Made by a program: the position numbers and the translations under genes. Of a stretch of 64,000 nt of DNA, positions 32,801-43,246 are shown one piece after another. This DNA comes from Mansonella perstans. Its lineage: Eukaryota > Nematoda > Chromadorea > Rhabditida > Onchocercidae. The stretch covers positions 496,001 through 560,000 of the forward strand of contig JBAMDO010000562.1 of the NCBI GenBank assembly GCA_037074765.1, written 5' to 3'. The notes beneath the pieces were generated by a model, which worked only from the letters and a program-made list of their open reading frames with translations, searched no databases and was not told the DNA's origin. How positions within the stretch are numbered: the first letter of the stretch is position 1; every line of letters starts with the position of its first letter.

Positions 32801-33201
32801 GTAAAATGAATGGAAATCTTAAACTTTGGAGCAGTAGTCCAATTATTGTAAAGATAAATGAATCCTGATAATTGTATTGACTATCTATTAAGCTTTTGAA
32901 TTTTATTTCAAAAAAACAGTTCCGCTGTTCAGAAAGTCAGGTTTTTGAAAAGCACTGCTACAGATTAAAGGTCAACACGAAATCCAAAGAGATATTGTGG
33001 TCGGAAAATTGGCATCATTTAGCATAAAGTGGATGAAAATTTTTGACGACCAGAGATCCTGATGATTACTCGAAAGTCTTCTACATTGCAAAAAAATCAG
33101 AAGTGAGGAAAATATCGCTCAACAGATCATTTCATTTCAAGATTTTGAAACTTACCAAAACTCGCTGCTTGCATTATCAACAACAATCTCAATGACAGCA
33201 T
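23888..33201 (-). CDS. rig-5: Three-Ig-domain neuronal surface protein, RIG-5/DIP/IgLON type
   Basis: Cell-adhesion/recognition protein of the RIG-5/DIP/lachesin family. Exons: 33156-33201 (signal peptide MLSLRLLLIMQAASF), 29789-29904, 29252-29305, 29085-29165, 28911-28989, 27699-27860, 27432-27560, 27027-27178, 26644-26779, then 25312-25578, 24259-24288 and a tentative last exon 23888-23982. Ig1 runs from KFVEPVMENVTATKGEDIEF to SDVGGYSCQLNTDP; Ig2 from VPPYIARTTATAVEVREGQN to MGEYICVASNGIAPDE; Ig3 from VALGGQVSLVC to EFGTYRCIAIN. Phases close through Ig3. In Ig1 the usual core Trp is Phe (MVAFARAD). Exon 25312-25578 is acidic and Ser/Gly-rich (GYPDDDNGGDDDDDSGESN) and could instead terminate at 25277-25279. 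The 30-nt exon 24259-24288 has excellent splice sites. Membrane attachment is not resolved: the tentative tail ends in a weakly hydrophobic stretch (HSHLLLPF). Recognition is strong for Ig1-3 and weak for the 3' end. Confidence 0.8.
29597..29619 (+). repeat. 23-base poly-T run in a rig-5 intron
   Basis: An uninterrupted run of 23 T (poly-A on the transcribed strand) lies in the intron between the first two Ig1 exons. It could be the tail of an old retro-insertion, but no target-site duplication was recognised. Confidence 0.8.
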
Positions 33202-35053
33202 TGCATAGAATTGAAAAGGCCTTTTGAAAGCTTCCAGGATAGCTCAACAATGTTATAAGTGGTAGAGAACATTCAAATAATCAAAAAATTGTGTGAAATG
33301 GCTTAGTAGCGATTCTTCAGCGGTGATACAGTTGAACAGAAACAAAGGGTAATACTTTGTCTACTGCAATTTAACAGTTATCATGATGATCACACCAGTC
33401 ATCATCATTATTGATAGGAAGTGTTTTTTTGAGAGAAAATACTGCCCAGCTCCCAGTAATGGTCAGAAATAGAATAAAGTAGGAAAGATGCTTAATTTTA
33501 CAACTGAAACGCAATGCGTAAACAATTTCGGGTAGGCGAGACTACACTTTTCAAGGGGCGGACTGGGCTATACATGCAGATAGACTTATTGCTCATAATT
33601 CACAAAATGAGTGTATGAATACGGACACCATTTCAAAGTCAAATAGATCACATGCATTTCCACAAAATGCATCATTGTTGCAATTTTAGCAAATTTAGTC
33701 AGTTATTGTTTCCATCTTAGTTGCTCCGATCTGTGCATCACAGATGAGATAACAGAATTCACAAATATTTATCCTTTTTTTCGTCAATTTCGATGTATAC
33801 AGTTAATGTAAAATAGCAATTGAAGAAGAATCTGAACGGAGTGAAAATTAGCACTGTTTAAAAAATTAGTTCAATTAATATACCAATGGCACGACATCTT
33901 TCTCTATCAAAACAATTGTTAAATCTATTAGCATATTTCAGAATTAGACGAAATTTTATCTGCACTTTTGAATAGCCGAATACTTGGAAAATCAAGATAT
34001 TTTGGAGTAGTTCTCATAAAACTGTCATTATTCATAATTTTTTATTTTTTTCAAAAAAGTACACTAAAAAATTGATTATAGAACACTAAATTCATTACAA
34101 TTCCAAAAAAAATACTAATAACCGATTACAGTGATTACCGAACATTTTCGAATAAATCGCACTTTACAAAGGAAAAAAATTAGAAAAATCTAGAGAGTTA
34201 TGCTTCCGACAGACAATTTTCGGACCATTGGTCTTGCTGATTCAGAATTCTGTACAACTCGTCGAAATTCTACTGATTCCTGAAATGAAAGGTTTTAAAT
34301 GCTTCCAATTTTTGGAAAAGAAGATGACAAAGCGTTTTGTATGTGTTTATTTTACTGATGTTTGAGACAGAGAAGGCGCGTGACAAAAAAAATCAAAGAA
34401 AAAGTAGCGAAAAGGAACGACGTATTCACACATAAAGATAGAGAAGTTAAAATAAATGTCGAAATCCTAAAAACATTGTCGAATGTTTAAATAAACTTAT
34501 CACTTATTATTCATAACTATAAGCTGCTTTTGTTGCCTAATCAGTCATTGGACTTCACTTCATAGATTCCTTATAAAACGATCGTGTAAAATATTAACAT
34601 GAAACAGATACGCAAACCGACACATACCAGAAGCTACAAACTTTCAGCTCAAAAAATTACTGGAAGGAGAAGTTATGCATTAAATAACAAGAACGATTGC
34701 GAAAGTTTCTTTTTTAAAATTCAGGAGGATGCAATAATATAATTAAGAATATTGGAAATGATACTGCAATTAAACAATGACTTGAGATCAATACATTCAG
34801 GCAGGAAAGGAATCGGAACTCAACGTCTAAGTAGAATTGCGTTTTTTATCTCTAACGATCAAAGCTAAGCATTCTATTCTCTCAAGAAATGTGATAGAGC
34901 TTGAAACAAGAAGACAGAACTTCTGACTAGAAAATGATTCTAGTTTCCAAAATGCATCAAAAATCGTTAAAAGAACCTGATTGTGGGGAAATGAAAAATT
35001 AAAGCAGAGCAATGAATTTCTGAGTAATTATTTCAAACTAAAAAGCATTCAGT
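33202..35053. other. Intergenic region between rig-5 start and the COX7C-like gene
   Basis: About 1.85 kb of AT-rich sequence with no supported gene. The open frame at 34827-35012 (-) has no splice or family support. The rig-5 promoter and any non-coding first exon would be here. Confidence 0.65.
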
Positions 35054-35754
35054 TCAAGCTAGAAACTTGAAGACAAGTTGCTGAAAATTTACAAAATCAA
35101 ATTTATTAACATACATTGTTTTGAGCATCTTGCAGACGCCAAGTATAGGTATCGTAAATCCAGTAAAGTGAAACAGCGACATGATTATAAACCACAAGTA
35201 TTTGTTATCGGTTACTGGTAGATACTGAAAAGAAAAAATAACGAAAAACTAAATCATATGAAAACATACAACATTAGATATACTATATATAATGGAAGTG
35301 GAATACATGCTTACTGTTCTCATTAATTCCAGTAAACACAAGATAAGCAAAAACGTAAAGAAAGTATAGCTTTTTCGAGAAATTGTTATCTTAGGAAGAT
35401 TAACTCGCAAAAACATATTCAGAGCTATCCATATTTTTCGAAATATCAGTGAGAAAGAAGGCTATGTGCAGAATTACCCTGAAATTGATCCATGCAGGTC
35501 ATATATCCAACAAGTTCAATGCAAGCACGGTTCTTGAGTACAAAAAATAAATAGCTCAGTAGAGATGTAACGTTTAAAAATTGCAAACATATGAATAAAA
35601 ATGAACTTACGTAAAGTGACCATCCCGGAAACTTTGGATGTTTGCTTGTTTGTGGCCCCAACATCAATGGAGCAGGCCAATTCTTGCGACCTGGTGGCTT
35701 TAAGCTATAATGACGTGAAGATGCTCGAAACAAATTTAATACACATCTGTTCAT
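35054..35754 (-). CDS. Cytochrome c oxidase subunit 7C-like mitochondrial protein
   Basis: Two exons: 35611-35754 (48 codons) and 35054-35224 (56 codons plus stop), joined in phase 0 across GTAAGT and TTTTCAG. The N-terminus (MNRCVLNLFRASSRHYS) looks like a mitochondrial targeting peptide. The second exon carries one membrane helix and keeps the COX7C spacing: LP..xNK(Y/W), then M, L, F, P, V and L at the family positions (LPVTDNKYLW ... GFTIPILGVCKMLK). COX7C is a small inner-membrane subunit of complex IV. At 104 residues it is longer than the usual 60-70, with a Pro-rich segment before the core and an AT-rich tail. A 34-base GTATGT...TTTCAG stretch near the end could be a tiny intron that would shorten the tail. 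The assignment is by motif spacing only. Confidence 0.6.
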
Positions 35755-36325
35755 ATTGCCGATAACAATAATGGACTATAAAGGATAAAAATACAATTAA
35801 TAATTCAGATTTCAATTAAATAAAAAATTATAACGACGTAAATAATTTACATGGCTTTTTTTGTTTTTGTTTTTCCTTTTTTTGTAATAAAAAGGAATCT
35901 AGTGGATTTCATTAAAAACAGCACGTTCAGATAAATATAGATTGAATTGTATTTAGAGGAAACCCTGTGGATATCATTTAGATTGAATATTATTTGGGAA
36001 AAATCTAATGGATATCATTTAAAAGAGCACGTTCAAGTAAATATAGTTTGAATATTGTTTGGAAGAATCTAGTCCATAGTTTAAGAAGTAATAAGGTAAT
36101 GATGTGAAATTATAGTTCAGAAGACAATGTCACCTGTTAAAACAGGTAAAAACAAACAAATAAATCGATAAACCAATAAATCGCACTGTACGAATCTAAC
36201 CATTATCAATGAGAACACTATGGACCAGATTCGCCGTGAGGAAATAACACTCATAGTTAAAAACATTGTCTTAAATGCATGAAACAACTTCTCAACCCAT
36301 GAAGTAAAAGTTTCCCAGTCCTTCA

Positions 36326-36595
36326 CTTTCAATCCGTCCTCAACGCATCGCAGTTACATCTGCTTTCCAGAATTCAATCCGTCCTTAACGCGTTGCACTT
36401 GCATCTGCTTTCCAAAATCCAATCCGTCCTTAACGCGTTGCAGTTGCATCTGCTTTCCAGAATCCAATCCGTCCTTAACGCGTCGCAGTTGCATCTGCTT
36501 TCCAGAATCTAAGCCGTCTTCAACGCGTCGCAGATGCACCTGCTTTCCAGAATCCAACCCGTCCTTAACGCGTCGCAGTTGCATGTGTTTTCCAG
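36326..36595 (-). repeat. 45-bp minisatellite, six copies
   Basis: Exactly 270 bases, six copies of a 45-base unit containing gtccttaacgcgttgcagtt, each a few bases different from the next. The minus strand is open from 36638 to 36354 and encodes a 15-residue charged repeat (LRRVKDGLDSGKQMQ). The multiple-of-3 unit keeps the frame open, but I see no splice or start evidence that it is translated. It is more GC-rich than its surroundings. Confidence 0.9.
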
Positions 36596-37053
36596 AAATC
36601 TCAGACCAGCCATGAAACGAATGATGGACGGAATGCAATTGGATGAGTTATGTGAGTAGTGGAAAAGAATAAAGAAGACAATTGACTGTAATTGTTTAAA
36701 GAACAGCTTAATAATACATCACAAAATAATGGCTATATCGCCAATTAATTCATTAACTTATCTTCCAACTAAATGGCTACCAGAATGAGTAATACTTCCC
36801 ACTTTGTTAACAACATTCTTTTATTACCGTATGAATTAATTGGAAACACATATATGATTGTGATTGAACTGAACTAATTACTACTTAACATTGTCAAAAA
36901 TTAATTTTGAGTAATAAGCCGAATTTTCTCTCAAAAATCTGCAAGATGAAATGTCACATATTTTTCCATTCTCAATATCTCCAACAAACATATTTCACGC
37001 TAAAATGCTCCAATTTCATGCCAAAAACATATGTGTTTCTGTGTGAACTTTCT

Positions 37054-37250
37054 GCCATATAACCGACAATCACGTGCTACCTATAAATCTTCTGTACGTG
37101 TGAACTATTACGTGTGAACTATTGCGTGTGAATTATTGCCATATAACCGACAATCACTTGCTACCTATAAGTTTTCTGTACGTGTGAACTATTACGTGTG
37201 AACTATTGCCATACAACCGACAATCATTGGTACCTATAAGTCTTCTATAT
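37054..37250 (+). repeat. Imperfect tandem repeat upstream of FAS1 gene
   Basis: Three blocks start with gccata(t/c)aaccgacaatca at 37054, 37138 and 37208, each followed by a tacctataa segment; blocks 1 and 2 also contain repeated cgtgtgaactatt sub-units. Nested repeat in the probable promoter region. Confidence 0.8.
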
Positions 37251-37477
37251 TGGGATGACTGCATATTTGTAGTACTTTTTGAAGTAATGTTTCGTCCTCT
37301 TTACGACCAAATGATGATTAATCATATCATGCAACTTTCTTCTGCTCACACCAACTAGTATAGAAAAGTAAACAGAGCGAGCGTCTCTCCGGTAACTTCC
37401 CAACATATAGAATTTCTTCAATGCTTTAGTGATGTCTATTTCCCGGTTGCGATACGATCATTGCTTACGTTCAGTAT

Positions 37478-40400
37478 AATGAAGCAAATCGAAGCTGTCA
37501 GCAGTCAACGGGTGTGTATTCTCAATGCTTTATAGATAATACGATAGGAGGAATCACCGATGCTTGTGTCTGCTTGGGACGATTCTTTCTCTCATATTAG
37601 ACTAATTTACGAGAAATTTTAGCTACAGTGCAGTTTTCAGCTCGACCATCATAACTATCAGTGTTCCGGAAGACTCTTTTTCGTCATTATTATCATTTGC
37701 ATCATCATTCCTCTGCAGAAAGCAAACTTATGGATTGAAACAGAACGAATGAGCGACTTGCAACAGGTTTTAGAGTTTCCAAGCCTGAAATGGCCGTACA
37801 TTATTTTTTTTCACTCCATTCAAAACTAGAAGATGAATAAAGACGAGGCACATTTCATTTTTTTATAGTCGAAAACTAAAAAAAAAAACTAGTTTTTTAA
37901 TTTATATTAAAATTGATTGTTCATTTATATTTTCATCTTATAGTGGCGTACTTTATGCGCTCGATACACTGTTGCGCTAGCTTATATGAAAGATTCAAAT
38001 GCGCGTATTACAGTTTTTGCCCCGGTTAATGACGTCTTCATCTATAATCCTGATATCCGCGCTTTAAATCAAAAAGAAGTTCTGGGTCATATAGGTTAGT
38101 TTGGCAATTGAATAAAATTTAAATTATTATTATTTCCTTTATTTTTTTAGTTTGAATTTCGTTAAATTTGAAGGTATTTTAAAGCATAGTGAGTTGCAAA
38201 GAAATCGAAAGCATCCATCCATAATTCAAAAAACATTCTTGCCTAGGCATGAAAACATTTGTTTATTCATTTCTAAATACAACTTTTCTATTCCAGTGGA
38301 TACACAAATTTATGAACTTAGTGAAAATCGAAAATGGGATAAACAAACACTTATACGAAGTACGGTCAGTAGCGGATATATGTACATAACACAGTTTGTG
38401 ACTAGTCCTGGAAATTATGTATGTCTTGCATTTCCACTCACTTAGGTATCGTTGTTATCTTTAGGTTTAATGAGTTCTTATTAGTTTTCATTCGTTCTTG
38501 TTTTCATTTTAGTCCTACTTTGCAAATAATGGAATGCTTTGCAATCATGCTACCAACGAGTGGGGTATCATTAGTGGTCAGCAGTATCTGTTCAAAATTT
38601 GTACACCAATCGGACATCGACCATTTCCGGGAACCGCACTTTCGTTTATAAGAGATGGACACAAGATGTCTTTCTTTGATCGACCTTATAATAATCGTGA
38701 TCTCACGTAACGTATTTCAATGGAAATTAATTGATCATAAGAAAAGACTGCCGAGATTTATGTGATTGCTGGGAATTCGAACACAACACACTTTCATATT
38801 CTTCCTTTGGAGAATAGAAATATTTGGAAGTTTGTTTCAGTGAACTGAAGGATGTGCTCGATCGTATACCTGATGTTGCTTTGGCAATTTTCGGCAGTTC
38901 AGCGTGGAATGGATTCCATACTTTCTTTTTACCTATAAATCAAGCATTTTTAAAGGTATGCAGAAGCACTTTTTGAATAAAAATTCAATCTACAAATCTA
39001 TTTCTGAACATCCATGATATTTTTTATGTCGCAGTTGTTATCAAAAATTTAACTGATTATGGTTTCAAATCTTATCAGCACTGAGTGAAGATCTTCTGTC
39101 ATGAAGTTAATTAGGAAGCAACAAAAATCTACAAATATTTAAAATTTAAACTGCAAAACCTCATTTTTTGTCATATATATGTTCAATTTGCAGTCTGTTG
39201 AAGGGATTAAGCTAGTAAGGATCATTCATTTCAGAACCTCATGTTGTTTTAGAAGGTTTGAGGCTTTTCAGGTAATAGATCGTAATCGCATAGATCGTGA
39301 AGTACTACTCGCTCATGTAACAGGTATAAATATGGTGCTGTTCACTCATCCATGGCTTTACGATCGTGGTGTACACTATTATCCATCTATACGTTTCTCT
39401 GCTAATGTTATAGAGAATAATTATGATCTAAAATTATGTATACGGAATATCACCGATCATCACACTGGACGATGGGATCGTAAGTACCGCAAATTATTTT
39501 TTATTTCTATAATTGAGAAAGTTCGGCAGGATTGGTTTTGGTAAATAATTATTGGCAAAATAATTACTGTTTAATTATTGTTTTCTTATCTGTTTTTTTG
39601 AACAATCACTGCATTTTCTGACAGGTTCGTGCTGTTGAAGATGATAATTAAATACATCTTAAAAGATTAATTTCAGCAATAATTATTTAACAAAGTCACT
39701 GTGTTACTTGTATCCTTTCAACGCATTTAACTTATACTTCTCTTTTTTACTAATAATAATTTTTTCTTACTAATAATAGAAACATACTAACAGTTTACGC
39801 GGTCTCCGAAGTGCATGAACGCTATGGACAGTTTCGTCGTGGTGCGGTTTGGGCTAAAATTGTAGTACCTAATATTCCAATTCAAAACGGCGTGGTCCAT
39901 ATTATTGATAATGTTCTTGGCATTGTTACCAATACCATTGACCAGGTCTAGCTTCCTATACTTAAATTTTATGCGAACTATTCAATATCAAAAACTATAC
40001 AATAAATTTCGAGAATTCAAATGCAAATTTTTTGAAATGTTATTCATTGGGTGTCGAAATCAGCGATAACTGTTTGAAAAATGATTGGTTACCTTACATA
40101 TCTGAATTAAGTGCTTCAAAATGGCTTCAAGAATTACAATATTATGAATATTATGCTGATGGTTTCAGTATAGGTTTTAATTATGAATAAATTTTAGAAC
40201 ATTTCCAAATTATGTGAGAGAATTAATGTCTTACGGAAATAAGTAGTTTAAATTTCTTACTGGAAAGTTAAGAATACCTTTTCCAGTTTTCCTGTTATCT
40301 TCGGTTAATTCTTATCTTTGATTTATATTAGACATTGAATAAAAAATTTTATGCGTTTATAATGAAAACTGCCATAAATCATTTGGATCGAAATAGTTTA

Positions 40401-42258
40401 ATTATTCAATAAAATCCTGGATTTTCTGATTTTTGCGACGAAAATATTTCCATTTCAGCTCATTATGGATAACAGTCGTTGTACAACTTTAATCCGTTAT
40501 ATAAGTACCATTGGTCAAATAGTCCGCCATTATTTCTCAGCAAGTGGTGGCATGGTCACATTTTTCGCACCATACAATGAAGCTTTCGAACGAATCCCAG
40601 AATATATCGAAAGAAGACTTTTGAGAGATCGAGTCTGGCTTGAAAAGGTTTCAAGTATCTTCACTTATTTTCCATTCCTTGCGTACGAGTTATATGAAAT
40701 TTATGTTACTGTTATTGCGTTGTCCTGAATTCTAGAATAGCTTATTCTTCTTGTCCCTATTTCATAAAATCAGTTGAATTCTGATCGAAATTTATAATTA
40801 CAGGTCCTCAAACTTCATATAGTTCCCAATAAAGAATTGACCAGTAATGAAATTACTAATGAGACAATTGTGAATACAGTAGACAACATCCATCAGCTAT
40901 ATTTTATTCGCGGCGAATGGCCTAGGAATAATATCAGTAAGTAGTTTGTGTGTTCAATCTGCCAATAAGCATAATGTACAGAAAGGCGCTCACAAATGAT
41001 TTTCTCTATTCATTATCTGCTCAGCAATTTAGTTTGTTTTACAGGTTATTATGTTATTGGCAGTGGTGTTCGAGCAACAATTATGATGGATAATGTCGCA
41101 GCCATAAATGGCATTGTACATTATATCGACCGCGTACTTGGAGTACCATATCAAACGTTATACGAAGTTATGCGAAATGACTCCAGACTTCAGTAAGTAT
41201 CAGTCATCGTTAATCGCAGATAAAAGAAAAAAAAACCTTCTGTTTCTTCAGGACATCTTATACAATGCTTCGAAAACTGCAACTGCGGTATTCCCTGGAT
41301 CCGTGGCAAGTTCTAACACCACAACAAAATTTCACATTTTTCGTACCAACAAACGAAGCCTGGGATAAGGTATTACTCACTGATATCTCACTGAGTTTCC
41401 TTTTTAATCTCACTAGTTTCCTTTTCTTAATTAGCTTTCGTTCTTGTTTTTTTTTCCAACTTATTCCCATAAATTGTCAGTCACCATCATCCTGTAACCA
41501 ATATCATCGCTATCATTGCCATGTCTTATTATTTTTTCAGTAATTTGAAATTGAAAAAAAACTCAGAACAATGTCCATTGTATTCTTCTTCATTCTCCTG
41601 CTTACTTTTTTTACCACTCTTTCTCTCAGTCATCTAGTTAAACCAAATTGATTTCTACAGATACCAACTTCGCAGAAATACAAAATGACAGATGGTAAAC
41701 ATTGGTTAGCACTTCAATATGTTTTTAAGCGGCATATTATTCAAGGCCTTGCACTTATGTATACCGATCTACGGGAGCGGACTTACGTGATGATGAACGA
41801 TGAAAAAGTAGTGATACGCAGAAGAGGACATTGTTCGTCTAATTAATTATTTAGAAAAACCAACTTGAATATTCTAAAAGAACGTTCTGATGTCGTCTTA
41901 TACTGGAAAACAAAAAAATATTTCGGTGCCAAATATTGCGCTTAACATAATGAGTTCTATTGTATAATACTACCTTGAATAAATTTGTGAAAGGTACTTC
42001 AAAAACCAGTATCTTTTAAAAATTATATCATTGCCATTTAGAAAATTATTTTTTGCAGTTTTTGAACTTTATTGGCCTCATGGTAACCGAGTTTCACGTA
42101 TAATTCCGGGCGGTGAGCAAGCTGGTATCAATGGTTTTATGCATATGATCGATAATGTATTGATCTATGAACGCGATCTAGAAGCCCTAGCTTGCTCGAG
42201 ACTAAACCTAGAACATTTTTTATTAGTCTTATTTTTAATTTACATTGTGTCTTTTTGA
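37478..42258 (+). CDS. Secreted or anchored protein with four fasciclin (FAS1) domains
   Basis: Extracellular adhesion-type protein of the fasciclin/TGFBI family. Exons: 37478-37510, 37641-37766, 37944-38094, 38297-38418, 38513-38706, 38841-38955, 39272-39479, 39794-39945, 40459-40647, 40804-40936, 41045-41192, 41252-41369, 41661-41832, 42059-42258; 686 residues with all phases closing. The hydrophobic run FFVIIIICIIIPL near residue 30 is a probable signal sequence. FAS1 cores: ITVFAPVNDVF, FHTFFLPINQAF, VTFFAPYNEAF and FTFFVPTNEAW, paired with later boxes such as NGVVHIIDNVLG, NGIVHYIDRVLG and NGFMHMIDNVLIY. The protein ends in a hydrophobic stretch (HFLLVLFLIYIVSF), which fits a GPI signal or membrane anchor. 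The first exon (MKQIEAVSSQR) is the least certain; acceptor 39794 was chosen over 39780 because only it keeps the frame. A collagen or mesoderm matrix role is only a family-level guess. Confidence 0.8.
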
Positions 42259-43246
42259 TAACAATTATGCCATGAGGCGATGTTTTGAAGTTATTCGACT
42301 TTGCGTGTGCATAAAAAAATGAAAGTTCCAATTTGCATGCTGGATACTAGAATGATGCCGGTTGGATGTGTTTGAAATTCTCGAACTCTTCCTTTGTTGT
42401 TTCTTCCGGTTTCATCAAAGTTGGATTTTTGGAATTCCACAAGATGACATTTTCCATTTGTTGTAATAATCTTAACTTCGAGTTCCCATTCTTTACATTT
42501 CTTGTCTACTCACAGTTGCGATATGAATAATATTCTGCCGATTTTTTTCTATTTCAGTTGTAATGATAAAGTAGACAGAGTACGATTTTTAATACATTTA
42601 ATTTAAAAATTAGTTTGTGGTAGTTGTGAACATTTTTCAAATATCGATTCGTAACCGATATGTGACACCCATTGACAGATTTCGCTTTTTTCAAATGAAT
42701 TCGACAGGGTACAGATGTCATGAAAGGTGATCTGCTGGTCTGATGTCGCCGATTTATGATCAAGCATGCATCCATTTGTTGTGGTATTTATTTCACTCTG
42801 CATGATCTAGCACTTAAGCGATTTCAGCACTGAAAAAAGTCCTAATTTATGAACCTAAAATACTTCGATCATTTGATAACCTATCAGGATAAAGCAGTCG
42901 AGAATCAGCTTCATAAATATAATATACCTAAATTTCAGGATAGAAAAGATTTTTCTGCTAATTTCTTGGTTTGGAACTTGTTCTTGAGATAACATTTCTA
43001 AACAGAAAGGTACTTTTCATGCCGGATTTTTTCTCATCTGTCAAATATTTCATTGATTTCGCTCACTACAAGAGTAAACTTTATTGGTCGATGCGCAGTG
43101 GGGAGATGACATAAAAGAAAGGAAATGAAGAAACCATTTCTTTCTCCTATATCCGTATCTGATCATCCTTTCTATTCTTTTTTTGACAACAGACAAGTTT
43201 TGGTTTCGTTTTGTATGATTCGATAGCAGTTCATATTACAATCAGA
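42259..43246. other. Intergenic region between tandem FAS1 and astacin genes
   Basis: About 1 kb with no supported gene. The frames at 42554-42803 (-) are unsupported. The gap is wider than the roughly 100 bases typical of nematode operons, so co-transcription is unlikely. Confidence 0.65.
43244..43245 (+). promoter_or_regulatory. Possible spliced-leader acceptor of the astacin gene
   Basis: An AG (context ttacaatcag) ends one base before the ATG at 43247. Such a close acceptor before the start suggests trans-splicing; a cis-spliced leader exon is not excluded. Confidence 0.35.

Larger units (their letters stand above)
35755..37477. other. Intergenic region between divergent COX7C-like and FAS1 genes
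   Basis: About 1.7 kb that should hold both promoters. It contains the 45-bp minisatellite (36326-36595) and an imperfect 43-84-bp repeat (37054-37250), plus a short repeated motif around 35925-36070 (ggatatcattt with cacgttca). No other gene supported. Confidence 0.6.

Noticed and set aside
39780..39793. Alternative upstream acceptor for FAS1 exon 39794-39945
   Set aside because: The incoming phase 1 would hit an in-frame TAA within four codons; acceptor 39794 keeps the frame.
42259..43246. FAS1 and astacin genes as an operon
   Set aside because: The gap is about 1 kb, much wider than usual nematode operon spacing, and the products are not obviously related.
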